This document shows positions 23,080-32,021 of a stretch of 53,550 bases of DNA, piece after piece; position 1 is the first letter of the stretch, and the number at the start of each line of letters is the position of its first letter. Origin of the DNA: an uncultured bacterium. GTDB taxonomy: Bacteria > Verrucomicrobiota > Kiritimatiellia > RFP12 > UBA1067. The stretch spans positions 1-53,550 of the forward strand of contig CACWVU010000015.1 of assembly GCA_902764415.1 (NCBI GenBank). Direction: 5' to 3'. A model generated the notes under the pieces. That model made no database searches and was not told the DNA's origin. It saw nothing but the letters and a program-made list of their open reading frames with translations. The translations under genes and the position numbers were made by a program.

Positions 23080-24741
23080 ATGTTTACGAAAGCGAATCCG
23101 GCGCGGTTGAAGGCGCGCTCAGTCGAGAGAATCAACTTTGCGGTCGTCGCAGTCACGGCGACGCTCTTCCTCGCCATCGCGGTCTTCGTCGCGTTCAGCA
23201 CGTCGAAGATGATGGAGAACGAGGCGCGCAGCACCGTCGAGAACGTCGTGAAGGCGACGGTCGGGCGCATCGACCGCCAGATGGCGTCGGTCGAAAGCGC
23301 TGTCGAGAACTCTGCCTGGATCGTCGAGGAGCGGATCTCGGAACCGGACTACATGTTCAGGATCACGGGCGAGCTCGTGCAGAACAACCCGTTCATCGTC
23401 GGCAGCACAGTCGCCTTCGAGCCGAACTTCTTCCCGTCGAAGGGCTACTACTACTCCGCCTTCTCCTGCAAGGACGGGAAGGGCGGCGTCAAGCGCATCG
23501 AGCAGGGCGGCGAGACGTTCAGGTACCACGAGATGGACTGGTACCGCATTCCGAAGGAGTCGGGGAAGCCGTCGTGGTGCGAGCCGTACTTCGACAAAGG
23601 CGGCGCGGAGGTAATGATGTGCACGTATTCCGTCCCGCTGGCAAACCGCGACGGGAAGGTCTTCGCGGTGCTCACGGCGGACATATCGCTCGACGACCTG
23701 ACGCACCATGTGGCGGCGATCAAGCCGTATCCCAACTCCTACGCCGTCCTTTCCTCCCAGCAGGGCAGACCGCTCGTCCCCGCCCCCGCTGACGCCGCGA
23801 AGGCGAGCGACACGGTGGTGATTTCCGGCCAGGCCGGCAACGGCTGGACGGTGGAGCTCGTCTGTCCGCTGTCCAACATCCTGCAGGGCGCGCGCAGCCT
23901 GGTGCGGCGGATTGCGCTGTTCTCGGTCGTCGGCCTGGGGCTCATCTTCTTCGTGTCGTGGTCGTTCTCGACGCGGCTCCAGCGCGCGACGGCCACCAGC
24001 GAGCGGCTCAGCAGCGAGCTGGGCATCGCGCGGACGATCCAGTCGAGCGTGCTGAAGCGCAGGGCGCCGCAGTGCATCGGGACCGTTCTCCGTCCGGCGC
24101 GGGAGGTAGGCGGGGACCTCTACGACTTCCGGGAGAAGGACGGGGTGCTCTATTTCGCGGTTGGCGACGCGTCGGGCAAGGGCATTCCGGCGGCGCTGTT
24201 CGCCTTTCTGGCGGGGGCCGGCTTCCGCATGGCGACGGACATGGGGCTGCCGCCGGACGAGATCGTCTCCCGCATCAACGCGCTTCTCTGCAAGGACAAC
24301 GGCGCGTGCATGTTCGTGACGCTTTTCGTTGGCCGCATCGACCTCTCGTCCGGGCGGATGGAATACTGCAACGCCGGGCACACGCCGCTCGTCGTCGTGC
24401 CGCCGGGGAAGGGCGCGGAGTTCCTCGCCGCGAAAAAGAACATTGCCGTCGGGGTGCTGGACGAATACTCGTATGCGCAGCAGGAGGCGGTGTTCGCGCC
24501 CGGCACGATGCTGCTGGCCTACACCGACGGCGTCACCGAGGCGGAGCGGGCCGACCACGAGCAGTACGGCGAAGGGCGGCTGCTGGCGTATGCGTCTGCG
24601 CACGCGAAGGATGCGCCGTCCGTCTTTGTCGACGGACTGGAGCGGGACCTGGACGCCTTCACGTCCGGCGCGGAGCAGTACGACGACATCACCGCCCTCG
24701 CCGTCCTCGTCGACGGGGAGTCTGCCAAGCTCGGCGTTTAA
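23080..24741 (+). CDS. membrane sensor phosphatase (Cache domain + SpoIIE/RsbU PP2C)
   Basis: A 553-residue inner-membrane protein. It has a transmembrane segment at about 20-42, a periplasmic double-Cache-like sensor (about 45-270, with W-I-V-E-E and M-D-W-Y-R-I-P), a second transmembrane segment at about 281-300, then a RsbU-type PP2C domain to the end. The PP2C signature is present: AREVGGDLYDF, VGDASGKGIPAALF, CNAGHTPL, LAYTDGVTEA and QYDDITALAV. It probably dephosphorylates a STAS anti-anti-sigma protein such as the one at 39181. It follows the hydrogenase operon after the hairpin. A weak TATAGT at 23049 may be its promoter. Its N-terminal layout parallels the phosphatase at 37167, which carries an extra kinase-like domain. 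Confidence 0.92.
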   Translation: MFTKANPARLKARSVERINFAVVAVTATLFLAIAVFVAFSTSKMMENEARSTVENVVKATVGRIDRQMASVESAVENSAWIVEERISEPDYMFRITGELVQNNPFIVGSTVAFEPNFFPSKGYYYSAFSCKDGKGGVKRIEQGGETFRYHEMDWYRIPKESGKPSWCEPYFDKGGAEVMMCTYSVPLANRDGKVFAVLTADISLDDLTHHVAAIKPYPNSYAVLSSQQGRPLVPAPADAAKASDTVVISGQAGNGWTVELVCPLSNILQGARSLVRRIALFSVVGLGLIFFVSWSFSTRLQRATATSERLSSELGIARTIQSSVLKRRAPQCIGTVLRPAREVGGDLYDFREKDGVLYFAVGDASGKGIPAALFAFLAGAGFRMATDMGLPPDEIVSRINALLCKDNGACMFVTLFVGRIDLSSGRMEYCNAGHTPLVVVPPGKGAEFLAAKKNIAVGVLDEYSYAQQEAVFAPGTMLLAYTDGVTEAERADHEQYGEGRLLAYASAHAKDAPSVFVDGLERDLDAFTSGAEQYDDITALAVLVDGESAKLGV

Positions 24742-24743
24742 TG

Positions 24744-24765
24744 TCGTTGGGGACTGTCCCCGCGA
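24744..24765. repeat. REP-like perfect palindrome
   Basis: GGGGACTGTCCCC (24749-24761) flanked by TCG and CGA arms folds into a strong hairpin 3 nt after the phosphatase stop. It may act as terminator. The word is of the REP/Y1-transposase-linked type; compare 15332-15344. Confidence 0.6.
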
Positions 24766-24838
24766 CACATTATCCAACCTCTACCTTTGACCAACTAAAC
24801 AAAATCTAAAATTGCGTTCACTCTGGCAAAGCACACGC

Positions 24839-24868
24839 TTTACAAACCCAATCCAAAAGTGTTATACT
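24839..24868 (+). promoter_or_regulatory. promoter of the GH109-type gene
   Basis: TTTACA at 24839-24844, 18-bp spacer, TATACT at 24863-24868. The leader of about 24 nt ends with AAAGGAGA before ATG 24899. Confidence 0.7.
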
Positions 24869-24898
24869 ATCACCATCAATCGAAAGGAGACGACTGAC

Positions 24899-26353
24899 AT
24901 GGACAAGACGCGCAGGGACTTCCTCAAGGGAACGGCCTGGATGGGCATCACCGCCGCGGCGGCGGGCTGCATGAGCAACGGCTTCCGGCTTACGCCGGGC
25001 GGGTCGATGATGGGCTGGGCCGACAAGCCGATCGAGAAGCTCAGGGTCGGCGTAATCGGCCTCGGCATGCGCGGTCCCGGCGCGGTGCACATCCTCGCGA
25101 TGATCCCCGGCGTCGAGGTGACTGCGCTCTGCGACAAGCACCCCGAGCGCGTCGAGCAGCAGCAGCAGTGGCTCCGCGACAACGGCCACCGCCCCGCGCC
25201 CAAGACCTTCAGCGGCGAGGACGGCTACAAGCGCCTCTGCGAGGACGACGAGATCGACCTCGTCTACAGCGCCACGCCATGGCAGCTGCACGTGCCGATC
25301 GCGCTCTACGCGATGGAGCACGGCAAGCACGTCGCGACCGAGGTGCCGAGCGCCTTCACCATTGAGGAGTGCTGGCAGCTCGTGGAGACGAGCGAGCGCA
25401 CCCGCCGCCACTGCATCCAGCTCGAGAACTGCTGCTACGGCGAGATCGAGATGCTCACGCTCAACATGGCGCGCAAGGGGCTCTTCGGCGAGCTCAAGCA
25501 CGCCGAGTGCGCCTACATCCACGACCTGCGCGAGTGCTGCTACCAGGATCCGAACGTCACCAAGGTCGGCTACGGCGTGAGCGGCTACATGGACTACTGG
25601 CGGCTCAAGTGGAACAACGTCCACAAGGGCAACCAGTACCCCACCCACGGCCTCGGCCCGGTGTGCTGGTACTTCGACGTCAACCGCGGCGACCGGCTCG
25701 ACTACCTCGTCTCGCTCGAGAGCCAGGCCGTCGGCTTCCGCGACTATGCCGGCATCATGTTCCCCGGCACCTGGAAGGCCGGCCTCAAGCCGCAGATGGG
25801 CGACATGAACACGACCCTCGTCAAGACCGTGAAGGGCAGGTCGATCATGATCCAGCACGACGTCTCGTCGCCGCGGCCTTACTCGCGCATCAACCTCGTC
25901 TCCGGGACGCGCGGCATCCTCAAGGACTACCCCTACCAGGTCGCGTTCTCCAAGAAGCCCGGCGCCGGCGCCCACGAGTGGTTCACCGACGCCGAGGCAG
26001 AGGCGCTCCGCAAGGAGCACATGCACCCGCTCTGGAAGGAGGCCGGCGACTTCGCCAAGATCGTCGGCGGCCACGGCGGCATGGACTTCCTGATGATCCT
26101 GCGCCTGGCGTACTGCCTGCAGAACGGCCTGCCGCCGGACATGAACGTCTACGACCTCGCCACCTGGTGCGCCGTCTGCGAGCTCTCCGAGAAGTCCGTG
26201 CGCAGCCGCTCGTCCTCGCAGGACGTCCCCGACTTCACCCGCGGCGCCTGGAAGGACGCGCGCCCGGTGGAGATCACGCCGGTCGGCCTCGCGCGGATGG
26301 GCTTCAAGTCCGACAGCGAGATCAAGAGCGACTCCTCGCAGCTGTCGGTCTGA
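24899..26353 (+). CDS. GH109-type Gfo/Idh/MocA protein (alpha-N-acetylgalactosaminidase-like), Tat-exported
   Basis: A 484-residue protein. It has a twin-arginine signal (TRRDFLKG) followed by AAAAGC, a possible lipobox, then a Rossmann fold with GVIGLGMRGPG (about 53-63). The segments TPWQLHVPIALYAMEHGKHV, EVPSAFTIEECW and GLFGELKHAECAYIHDLR match the GH109 family, NAD-dependent glycosidases that act by oxidation-elimination-addition on terminal alpha-GalNAc in mucin and related glycans. Similar proteins are frequent in gut Verrucomicrobiota and Bacteroidota. Other Gfo/Idh/MocA activities cannot be excluded. A strong Shine-Dalgarno (AAAGGAGA) decides the start. Its stop overlaps the helicase start (TGATG). 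Confidence 0.88.
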   Translation: MDKTRRDFLKGTAWMGITAAAAGCMSNGFRLTPGGSMMGWADKPIEKLRVGVIGLGMRGPGAVHILAMIPGVEVTALCDKHPERVEQQQQWLRDNGHRPAPKTFSGEDGYKRLCEDDEIDLVYSATPWQLHVPIALYAMEHGKHVATEVPSAFTIEECWQLVETSERTRRHCIQLENCCYGEIEMLTLNMARKGLFGELKHAECAYIHDLRECCYQDPNVTKVGYGVSGYMDYWRLKWNNVHKGNQYPTHGLGPVCWYFDVNRGDRLDYLVSLESQAVGFRDYAGIMFPGTWKAGLKPQMGDMNTTLVKTVKGRSIMIQHDVSSPRPYSRINLVSGTRGILKDYPYQVAFSKKPGAGAHEWFTDAEAEALRKEHMHPLWKEAGDFAKIVGGHGGMDFLMILRLAYCLQNGLPPDMNVYDLATWCAVCELSEKSVRSRSSSQDVPDFTRGAWKDARPVEITPVGLARMGFKSDSEIKSDSSQLSV

Positions 26354-28350
26354 TGACTGACTTCTCCAGGCTCCTCAATCCCGAGCAGCTGGAGGCGGCG
26401 ACGGCGGGGGACGGGCCCCTGCTGGTGCTCGCCGCCGCCGGCACCGGCAAGACCCGCACCCTCGTCCACCGCGTCGCCTACCTCATAGAGCGCGGCGTCG
26501 ACCCGTCGCGGATCCTCCTCCTCACCTTCACCAACCGTGCCGCGCGCGAGATGCGCGAGCGCGCCGAGGCGCTGGTCGGCGACGCCGTGCGCTCGATCTG
26601 GAGCGGAACCTTCCACTCCGTCTGCGCCCGGCTCCTGAGACGCTACGGCGGTCCGCTCGGCTGGCGGCCGGACTTCAAGATCCTCGACGAGGACGACCAG
26701 AAGAAGCTCATTGGCGACATCATCAAGGCCGATGTCCCCAACCCCAAGGACTTCGCGAAGAAGGAGGTGGTGGCGAAGATCATCTCCGAGGCGGCGAACG
26801 AGGGGATTCCCGTCGCAATGGCCGCCTCGCGCTGGCTCACCAAGACGACCGGCGTCGACCCCGAGGCGATCGAGGCGCTGGCCGAGAGGTACACCGCGCG
26901 CAAGCAGGAGCTCGGGTCGATGGACTTCGACGACCTCATGGTGAACGGGCTTAAGCTGCTCAAGAAGTGCGACAGCGTGCGGGAGATGCTGCAGGAGCAC
27001 TTCCTCCACGTCCTCGTCGACGAATACCAGGACACCAACGGCCTCCAGGCCGAGTTCACCGACATCCTCGCCGCGAAGCACCGCAACATCCTCGCCGTCG
27101 GCGACGACTTCCAGTGCATCTACACCTGGCGCGGCGCGCGCATCGAGAACATCCTCGACTTCCCGCGGCGCTGGGAAGGCTGCCGCATCGTCAAGCTCGA
27201 GGAGAACTACCGCTCGGTGCCGAGCATCCTCGACGTCGCCAACGTGGTAATGAAGGACGCGCCGCGGCAGTTCGAGAAGCGCCTCCGGGCGCGGCGCGGC
27301 GGCGGCTCCATTCCCCAGGTCTGCCGCGTCTACGACTCTCACGCCCAGGCACTGGAGATCGTGCAGCTCGCCGTCAGGCTGCGCGGCCTTGGCTACCGCT
27401 ACGGCGACATCGCCGTCCTCTACCGCAGCCATTTCCACTCCATCGACATCCAGATGTCGCTCGCCCGCGCCGGACTGCCGTTCCGCATCACCTCCGGCGT
27501 CGGCGTCTTCGAGCAGATCCACGTCAAGGACGTCCTCGCCTACCTCAGGCTTGTCGTCGACCCCGGCGACGAGCTCTCCTTCCTGCGCTTCGTGACGCTC
27601 CTCCCCGGCGTCGGCGAGAAGGGCGCCGCCAAGATGTGGGAGCGGCTCTCGCGGCGGTTCGACGGCTCGCGCCGCGAGGACCGCGATGCGCTCGGCGCGC
27701 TCCTCGGCGCCAAGGCGAAGCCGCTCTGGCCGGTGCTTTCCAAGTGCTTCGAGGCCGCCTACGACCACCTCGCGGAGGACCAGGTCGGCGAGATCGTCGA
27801 GGACTTCTGCGACCTCTTCTACGAGGACCATCTGCACCGCGAGTACGAGGACCGCGAGGCCGACGACCGGCTCGAGGACCTCGCCGAGCTCGCCGGCCAG
27901 ATCGCCGGCGGCGACGGCGACGGCGGACGCGCGCGGCTCGAGGGCTTTCTGCAGGACGTCGCGCTCCTCACCAACCTCGACGACCGGCGCAACGACTCCG
28001 ACGCCGACAAGATGACGCTTTCCACCATCCACCAGGCGAAGGGGATGGAGTGGCCGGTGGTGATCGTGCCGTGGCTCTCGGCGGGGCTGTTCCCGTCCGC
28101 CAAGGCCGAGGAGGAGTCCCGCGCCGACGAGGAGCGGCGGCTCTTCTACGTGGTCGTCACCCGGGCGAAGGACGAGCTCCACCTCTTCTCCCCGACGATC
28201 CGCCACACCGCCGACGGCGGCATGTTCCCGGTGGACGAGTCGGTGTTCCTCAAGGAGATTCCCCGCGACCTCGTCGAATACCGCCGCTATAGCGCCCCGC
28301 TGCCCGCCTACGGTCGCGGCGGCTACGGCCGCCGCCGCGACCGCTGGTAA
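26353..28350 (+). CDS. UvrD/Rep/PcrA-family DNA helicase
   Basis: A 665-residue superfamily 1A 3'-5' helicase. Motifs in order: Q motif LLNPEQLEAA at 7-16, Walker A AAAGTGKT (about 27-34), LLTFTNRAAREM (motif Ia), Walker B VDEYQDTN (about 220-227), VGDDFQCIYTWRGA (motif III; the usual DDDQSIYxFRGA has D-F and S-C changes), LEENYRS (motif IV), KGMEW (motif V) and EERRLFYVVVTRAK (motif VI). The C-terminal tail is Arg/Gly-rich (YGRGGYGRRRDRW), perhaps for nucleic acid binding. It acts in repair or replication restart. It begins in a 1-nt overlap with the GH109-type gene, so the two are co-transcribed despite unrelated roles. Length is slightly below PcrA/UvrD (about 720). Confidence 0.94.
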   Translation: MTDFSRLLNPEQLEAATAGDGPLLVLAAAGTGKTRTLVHRVAYLIERGVDPSRILLLTFTNRAAREMRERAEALVGDAVRSIWSGTFHSVCARLLRRYGGPLGWRPDFKILDEDDQKKLIGDIIKADVPNPKDFAKKEVVAKIISEAANEGIPVAMAASRWLTKTTGVDPEAIEALAERYTARKQELGSMDFDDLMVNGLKLLKKCDSVREMLQEHFLHVLVDEYQDTNGLQAEFTDILAAKHRNILAVGDDFQCIYTWRGARIENILDFPRRWEGCRIVKLEENYRSVPSILDVANVVMKDAPRQFEKRLRARRGGGSIPQVCRVYDSHAQALEIVQLAVRLRGLGYRYGDIAVLYRSHFHSIDIQMSLARAGLPFRITSGVGVFEQIHVKDVLAYLRLVVDPGDELSFLRFVTLLPGVGEKGAAKMWERLSRRFDGSRREDRDALGALLGAKAKPLWPVLSKCFEAAYDHLAEDQVGEIVEDFCDLFYEDHLHREYEDREADDRLEDLAELAGQIAGGDGDGGRARLEGFLQDVALLTNLDDRRNDSDADKMTLSTIHQAKGMEWPVVIVPWLSAGLFPSAKAEEESRADEERRLFYVVVTRAKDELHLFSPTIRHTADGGMFPVDESVFLKEIPRDLVEYRRYSAPLPAYGRGGYGRRRDRW

Positions 28351-28384
28351 CATACGTGCCATGGTTGACCTGACAAATGACGAT

Positions 28385-30583
28385 ATGAACATAGCGAGAA
28401 AAACATGGTTCTGGTCCGCGCTCGTCGGCATGTTGCCCATGCTCACTGGCGCGGGCACGACAACCCTTGCCGATGGCTGGACGTTCCGGCTGGAGGACGA
28501 GTCGGAGATGCGCCCCGTGTGTGTGCCGCACGACTGGGGCGTCGAGAAGGGGTTCCTGCCGCCGGGCGCGTGGCCGGCGCAGGGCGACCTGCCGTTCGTC
28601 GGCAAGGGCCTCTACCGCCGGAAGTTCGACGGCTTCGTGCCGCCCGAGGGCGGCCGCACCTACCTCACGCTTGACGGAGTCCAGTGCCGGAGCGTCATCA
28701 AGCTCAACGGCAGGGTCGTCGGCGGGCGTCCCTTCGGCTACGCGAGCGAGACGATCGACGTCACCGACGCGCTCAGGCCCGAGGGCAACGTCCTCGAAGT
28801 GCTGGCGGAGAACGTCCCAGCCTCATCGCGCTGGTATCCCGGTTCCGGCATCTTCCGCGACGTCACGGTCAGGGTGTGTCCGCCCGACCACGTCAAGCCC
28901 AACTCGCTTTTCGTGCGTACGCTCGAGGCGACGGAGAGGTCTGCGCGCGTCGCCGTCTCGTTCGAGTGGAGTAGCGGTGTCTCCAACTTCGAGTTCACGG
29001 TCGAGAACCCCCGACTCTGGTCGCCCGAAAGCCCCAGCCTCTACGAGCTCGAGCTCTTCGGCGAGAAGTTCCGCTACGGCATCCGCACCGCCGAGTTCGA
29101 TCCGCAGCGCGGCTTCTTCCTGAACGGCGTCCACCGCCAGCTGCGCGGTGTCTGCCTGCACCACGACCTCGGGCCCATCGGCGCCGCCTTCGACCGCGAC
29201 TTCGCGCGCCGTCAGCTGGAGCTCCTCAAGGAAATGGGCTGCGACGCCATCCGCACCTCGCACAACCCGCCGGCCGCGGCGCTGCTCGACCTCTGCGACG
29301 AGATGGGGCTGATGGTGATGGACGAGGCGTTCGACATGTGGGAGGAGTGGAAGGGCGACTACGCCAACTTCTGGAAGGACTGGCACGCGCGCGACCTCGC
29401 GGAGTTTGTCCGCCGCGACCGCAGCCACCCCTGCGTCGTCATGTGGTCGATCGGCAACGAGCTCACCGAGCACAGCGACAAGACGCCCGAGCGTCCGATC
29501 CGCATCGCGACCGAGCTTACCGCGATCGTCAAGGCGAACGACCCGACGCGTCCCGTGACCTTCGGCAGCTGGGCCTCGGCGCCGATGACCAACGGCTGCC
29601 AGAACACCGTGGACGCCTTCGGTGCCAACTACCTGCCGTTCAAGTACGCCGAGTTCCTCCGGCTCAACCCGAAGGTCGGCCTCGTCGCCACCGAGACGAG
29701 TTCATGCGTCTCCAGCCGCGGCGAGTACTTCTTCCCCGTCGTCGCCACGCCGATCGAGGGCGAGGGCGACCTGAGGCGGCGGCGCGACGAAGGACGCGAG
29801 CACATGGTGCGCGGCGGACAGATGAGCGGCTACGACCTCTGGGGGCCGCACCAGAACGACTATCCGCCGGACATCGAGTTCGAGCACCAGGACCGCAATC
29901 CGCAGGTCTACGGCGAGTTCGTCTGGACCGGCTTCGACTACCTCGGCGAGCCCGATCCCTGCGCCGAGATCGGCGGACGCAGCTCCTACTTCGGCATCTT
30001 CGACCTCGCGGGCGTCCCGAAGGACCGCTACTGGCTCTACAAGTCGCATTGGCGGCCCGACGAGCCGACGGCGCACATCCTGCCGCAGTGGACCTGGCCC
30101 GGGCGCGAGGGCGAAACGACGCCGGTCCACGTCTATTCGAGCGGCGACGAGGCGGAGCTCTTCGTCAACGGCGTCTCGCAGGGACGCAGGCGCCGCGGAA
30201 AGTACGAGTACCGGTTCCGCTGGGACGACGTTCGTTACGAGCCCGGCGTAGTATGGGTGAAGACGTGGAAGGACGGCAAGCCCTGGGCGGAGGACATCGT
30301 CAAGACGGCTGGCGAGCCGGTTCGGGCGGAGCGCTTCGAGCGCCGCTTCGGCCGCCTTGTCTTCGTCACTTTCGCGCTGGTGGACAAGGACGGAACGCTC
30401 TGCCCCAACGCCGACCGCACTCTCGTCTTCAGCACCCGCCCTGGCACGAGGCTCGTTTCGCTCTGCAACGGCGACGCGACGAGCCGCGAGGATTTCCGCG
30501 GCACTTCGATGCGCACTTTCCACGGCTACCTCGTCGCCGCGGTCGAGGGTCCGTCCGAAGGTCTCGTAGCCACCCTCCGCTAA
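28385..30583 (+). CDS. secreted GH2 beta-galactosidase-like enzyme
   Basis: A 732-residue GH2 enzyme. The ATG at 28385 is preferred over 28361 because it gives a clean signal peptide (MNIARKTWFWSALVGMLPML); neither start has a clear Shine-Dalgarno. The sugar-binding domain has VCVPHDWG and LYRRKF. The beta-sandwich domain is followed by the TIM barrel with RTSHNPPAAALLDLCDEMGL and DEAFDMWEEWK. The acid/base is the Glu in WSIGNELTEH, the probable nucleophile the Glu of VATETSS, and a C-terminal VYGEFVWTGFDYLGEP block is typical of beta-galactosidases. The C-terminal Ig-like part ends at the gene end. Residues between NPRL and the sugar-binding domain look shortened. Substrate may be beta-galactosides or related host or plant glycans. 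Confidence 0.92.
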   Translation: MNIARKTWFWSALVGMLPMLTGAGTTTLADGWTFRLEDESEMRPVCVPHDWGVEKGFLPPGAWPAQGDLPFVGKGLYRRKFDGFVPPEGGRTYLTLDGVQCRSVIKLNGRVVGGRPFGYASETIDVTDALRPEGNVLEVLAENVPASSRWYPGSGIFRDVTVRVCPPDHVKPNSLFVRTLEATERSARVAVSFEWSSGVSNFEFTVENPRLWSPESPSLYELELFGEKFRYGIRTAEFDPQRGFFLNGVHRQLRGVCLHHDLGPIGAAFDRDFARRQLELLKEMGCDAIRTSHNPPAAALLDLCDEMGLMVMDEAFDMWEEWKGDYANFWKDWHARDLAEFVRRDRSHPCVVMWSIGNELTEHSDKTPERPIRIATELTAIVKANDPTRPVTFGSWASAPMTNGCQNTVDAFGANYLPFKYAEFLRLNPKVGLVATETSSCVSSRGEYFFPVVATPIEGEGDLRRRRDEGREHMVRGGQMSGYDLWGPHQNDYPPDIEFEHQDRNPQVYGEFVWTGFDYLGEPDPCAEIGGRSSYFGIFDLAGVPKDRYWLYKSHWRPDEPTAHILPQWTWPGREGETTPVHVYSSGDEAELFVNGVSQGRRRRGKYEYRFRWDDVRYEPGVVWVKTWKDGKPWAEDIVKTAGEPVRAERFERRFGRLVFVTFALVDKDGTLCPNADRTLVFSTRPGTRLVSLCNGDATSREDFRGTSMRTFHGYLVAAVEGPSEGLVATLR

Positions 30584-30589
30584 TCCCGA

Positions 30590-30631
30590 ACCACGAGCCA
30601 CGAATCACGAGCCACGAATCACGAGCCACGA
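30590..30631. repeat. 14-bp tandem repeat, 3 copies
   Basis: The unit AYCACGAGCCACGA occurs three times end to end (30590-30603, 30604-30617, 30618-30631) and stops 3 nt before the extended -10 at 30635. It belongs to the family at 604-630 and 1791-1825. Confidence 0.9.
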
Positions 30632-30634
30632 ATA

Positions 30635-30643
30635 TGATATAAT
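30635..30643 (+). promoter_or_regulatory. extended -10 promoter of exonuclease gene (leaderless)
   Basis: TGATATAAT with hexamer 30638-30643; 9 nt to the ATG at 30653. No clear -35; the -35 region is occupied by the tandem repeat. Confidence 0.75.
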
Positions 30644-30652
30644 ACGCCTGTC

Positions 30653-31453
30653 ATGAGTTTTCCGATACAGCTTAACCGTCCGCTGGTGGTATTCGACATC
30701 GAGTCCACCGGCATCTCGCCGCGCAAGGACCGCATCGTCGAGCTTGCCGCGGTCAAGGTCAACCCCGACGGCACCGAGGAGTCTCGTTGCTGGCTCCTCA
30801 ACCCCACCATCCCGATTCCGAAGGAGACCACCGCCATCCACGGCATCTCCGACGAGATCGTCAAGGACTGCCCCACCTTCGCCGAGCGCGCGAAGGAGAT
30901 CCTCGCTTTCTTCGATGGCGCCGACCTCTCCGGCTTCAACTCCGACCGCTTCGACATCCCGTGCCTCGAGGAGGAGTTCGCGCGCGTGGGGCTCAACCTC
31001 GCCGTGCAGAGCCGCCGCCGTGTCGACGTGCAGCGCATCTACCACCGCATGTTCCCGCGCGACCTTTCCGCCGCGGTGCGCGAGTACCTGGGCCGCTCGC
31101 ACGAAGGCGCGCACGGCGCCGAAGCCGATGCCCGCGCCACGCTTGAGGTGCTGAAGGCCGAGCTCGTCCGCCACACAGAAGTGCCGCGGACCGTGGACGA
31201 GATCGACCAGTGGATTGCCCCGACCGACCCGCTCAACGCCGACCGCGACGGACTCTTCCGCTGGAAGAACGGCGAGTGGACGGTCAACTTCGGCAAGAAG
31301 AAGGGCGAGAGCCTCAAGCGCATCATGCTCGACGAGCCGAACTTCCTGAAGTGGATGGTGAAGGGCGACTTCTCCGCCGACGCGCGCATGGTGGCCGCCG
31401 ACGCGCTGAAAGGCCGACTGCCGCCGCCGCCGCCAGCGGAGGCGCAGAAGTGA
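30653..31453 (+). CDS. DEDDh 3'-5' exonuclease (DnaQ/ExoX-like)
   Basis: A 266-residue exonuclease. The DEDDh residues are in FDIESTG (about 14-20, D and E), SGFNSDRFDIP (about 92-102, D) and HGAEADA (about 148-154, H and D). The C-terminal region (about 195-245) has W-x-V-N-F-G-K-K-K-G-E-S-L-K and F-L-K-W-M, the ExoX-like C-terminal domain that often follows such exonucleases. A Pro-rich tail closes it. It degrades single-stranded DNA from 3' ends in repair or proofreading. The message should be leaderless. Its stop overlaps the GTG start of the next gene. Confidence 0.92.
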   Translation: MSFPIQLNRPLVVFDIESTGISPRKDRIVELAAVKVNPDGTEESRCWLLNPTIPIPKETTAIHGISDEIVKDCPTFAERAKEILAFFDGADLSGFNSDRFDIPCLEEEFARVGLNLAVQSRRRVDVQRIYHRMFPRDLSAAVREYLGRSHEGAHGAEADARATLEVLKAELVRHTEVPRTVDEIDQWIAPTDPLNADRDGLFRWKNGEWTVNFGKKKGESLKRIMLDEPNFLKWMVKGDFSADARMVAADALKGRLPPPPPAEAQK

Positions 31454-32001
31454 AGGCGATTGCCACTCCGCTCTCGGAGCGCGCCGTCCGCGCGCTCGCC
31501 GCCGGCGATGTCGTGGAGATATCCGGCCGCGTCTATACCGGGCGCGACAAGCTGCACAAGTACTTCGCGGACGGCGGCACGCTGCCGGTCGATTTCCGCG
31601 GCGGCGCGCTCTACCACTGCGGCCCGGTCTGCGTGCCGGACGGCGCGGGCGGCTGGCGCGTGGTCGCCGCCGGGCCCACGACAAGCGTCCGGGAGAACCC
31701 TTACGAGCCGGACTTCATCTCCCGCACCGGCGTCAGGGTGATAATCGGCAAGGGCGGCATGGACGCGGCGACGCTGGCGGCGATGAAGCGCTGCGGCTGC
31801 GTCTATGTTCAGGCGGTCGGTGGCGCGGGAGCGCTGTACGCAGAGTGCGTGAAGCGCGTCGCGGGCGTCTCGCTCCTCAATGAGTTCGGCGCGGCGGAGG
31901 CGGTGTGGCACTTCGACGTCGAGGGCTTCCGCGGTGTAGTGGCGATGGACGCGCACGGGCGCTCGCTCTTCGACGCCGTCCGCCGCAAGGTCGGGATTTA
32001 A
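31450..32001 (+). CDS. class I fumarase/tartrate dehydratase beta-subunit-like protein
   Basis: A 183-residue protein matching the C-terminal (beta) domain of Fe-S fumarases and L(+)-tartrate dehydratases. Features are V-V-E-I-S-G-R-V-Y-T-G-R-D near residue 23, ALYHCGPV (about 54), AAGPTTSVRENPY (about 74) and IGKGGM (about 98), then C-V-Y-V-Q-A-V-G-G-A. The start is GTG at 31450 in a GTGA overlap with the exonuclease stop. The alpha subunit with the [4Fe-4S] cluster is not adjacent and not in the window, so it must be encoded elsewhere or the protein has another role. Pairing with an exonuclease is unexpected but consistent with compact operon packing. Confidence 0.88.
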   Translation: MKAIATPLSERAVRALAAGDVVEISGRVYTGRDKLHKYFADGGTLPVDFRGGALYHCGPVCVPDGAGGWRVVAAGPTTSVRENPYEPDFISRTGVRVIIGKGGMDAATLAAMKRCGCVYVQAVGGAGALYAECVKRVAGVSLLNEFGAAEAVWHFDVEGFRGVVAMDAHGRSLFDAVRRKVGI

Positions 32002-32021
32002 ACAACAAGAAAGGAAATGCG

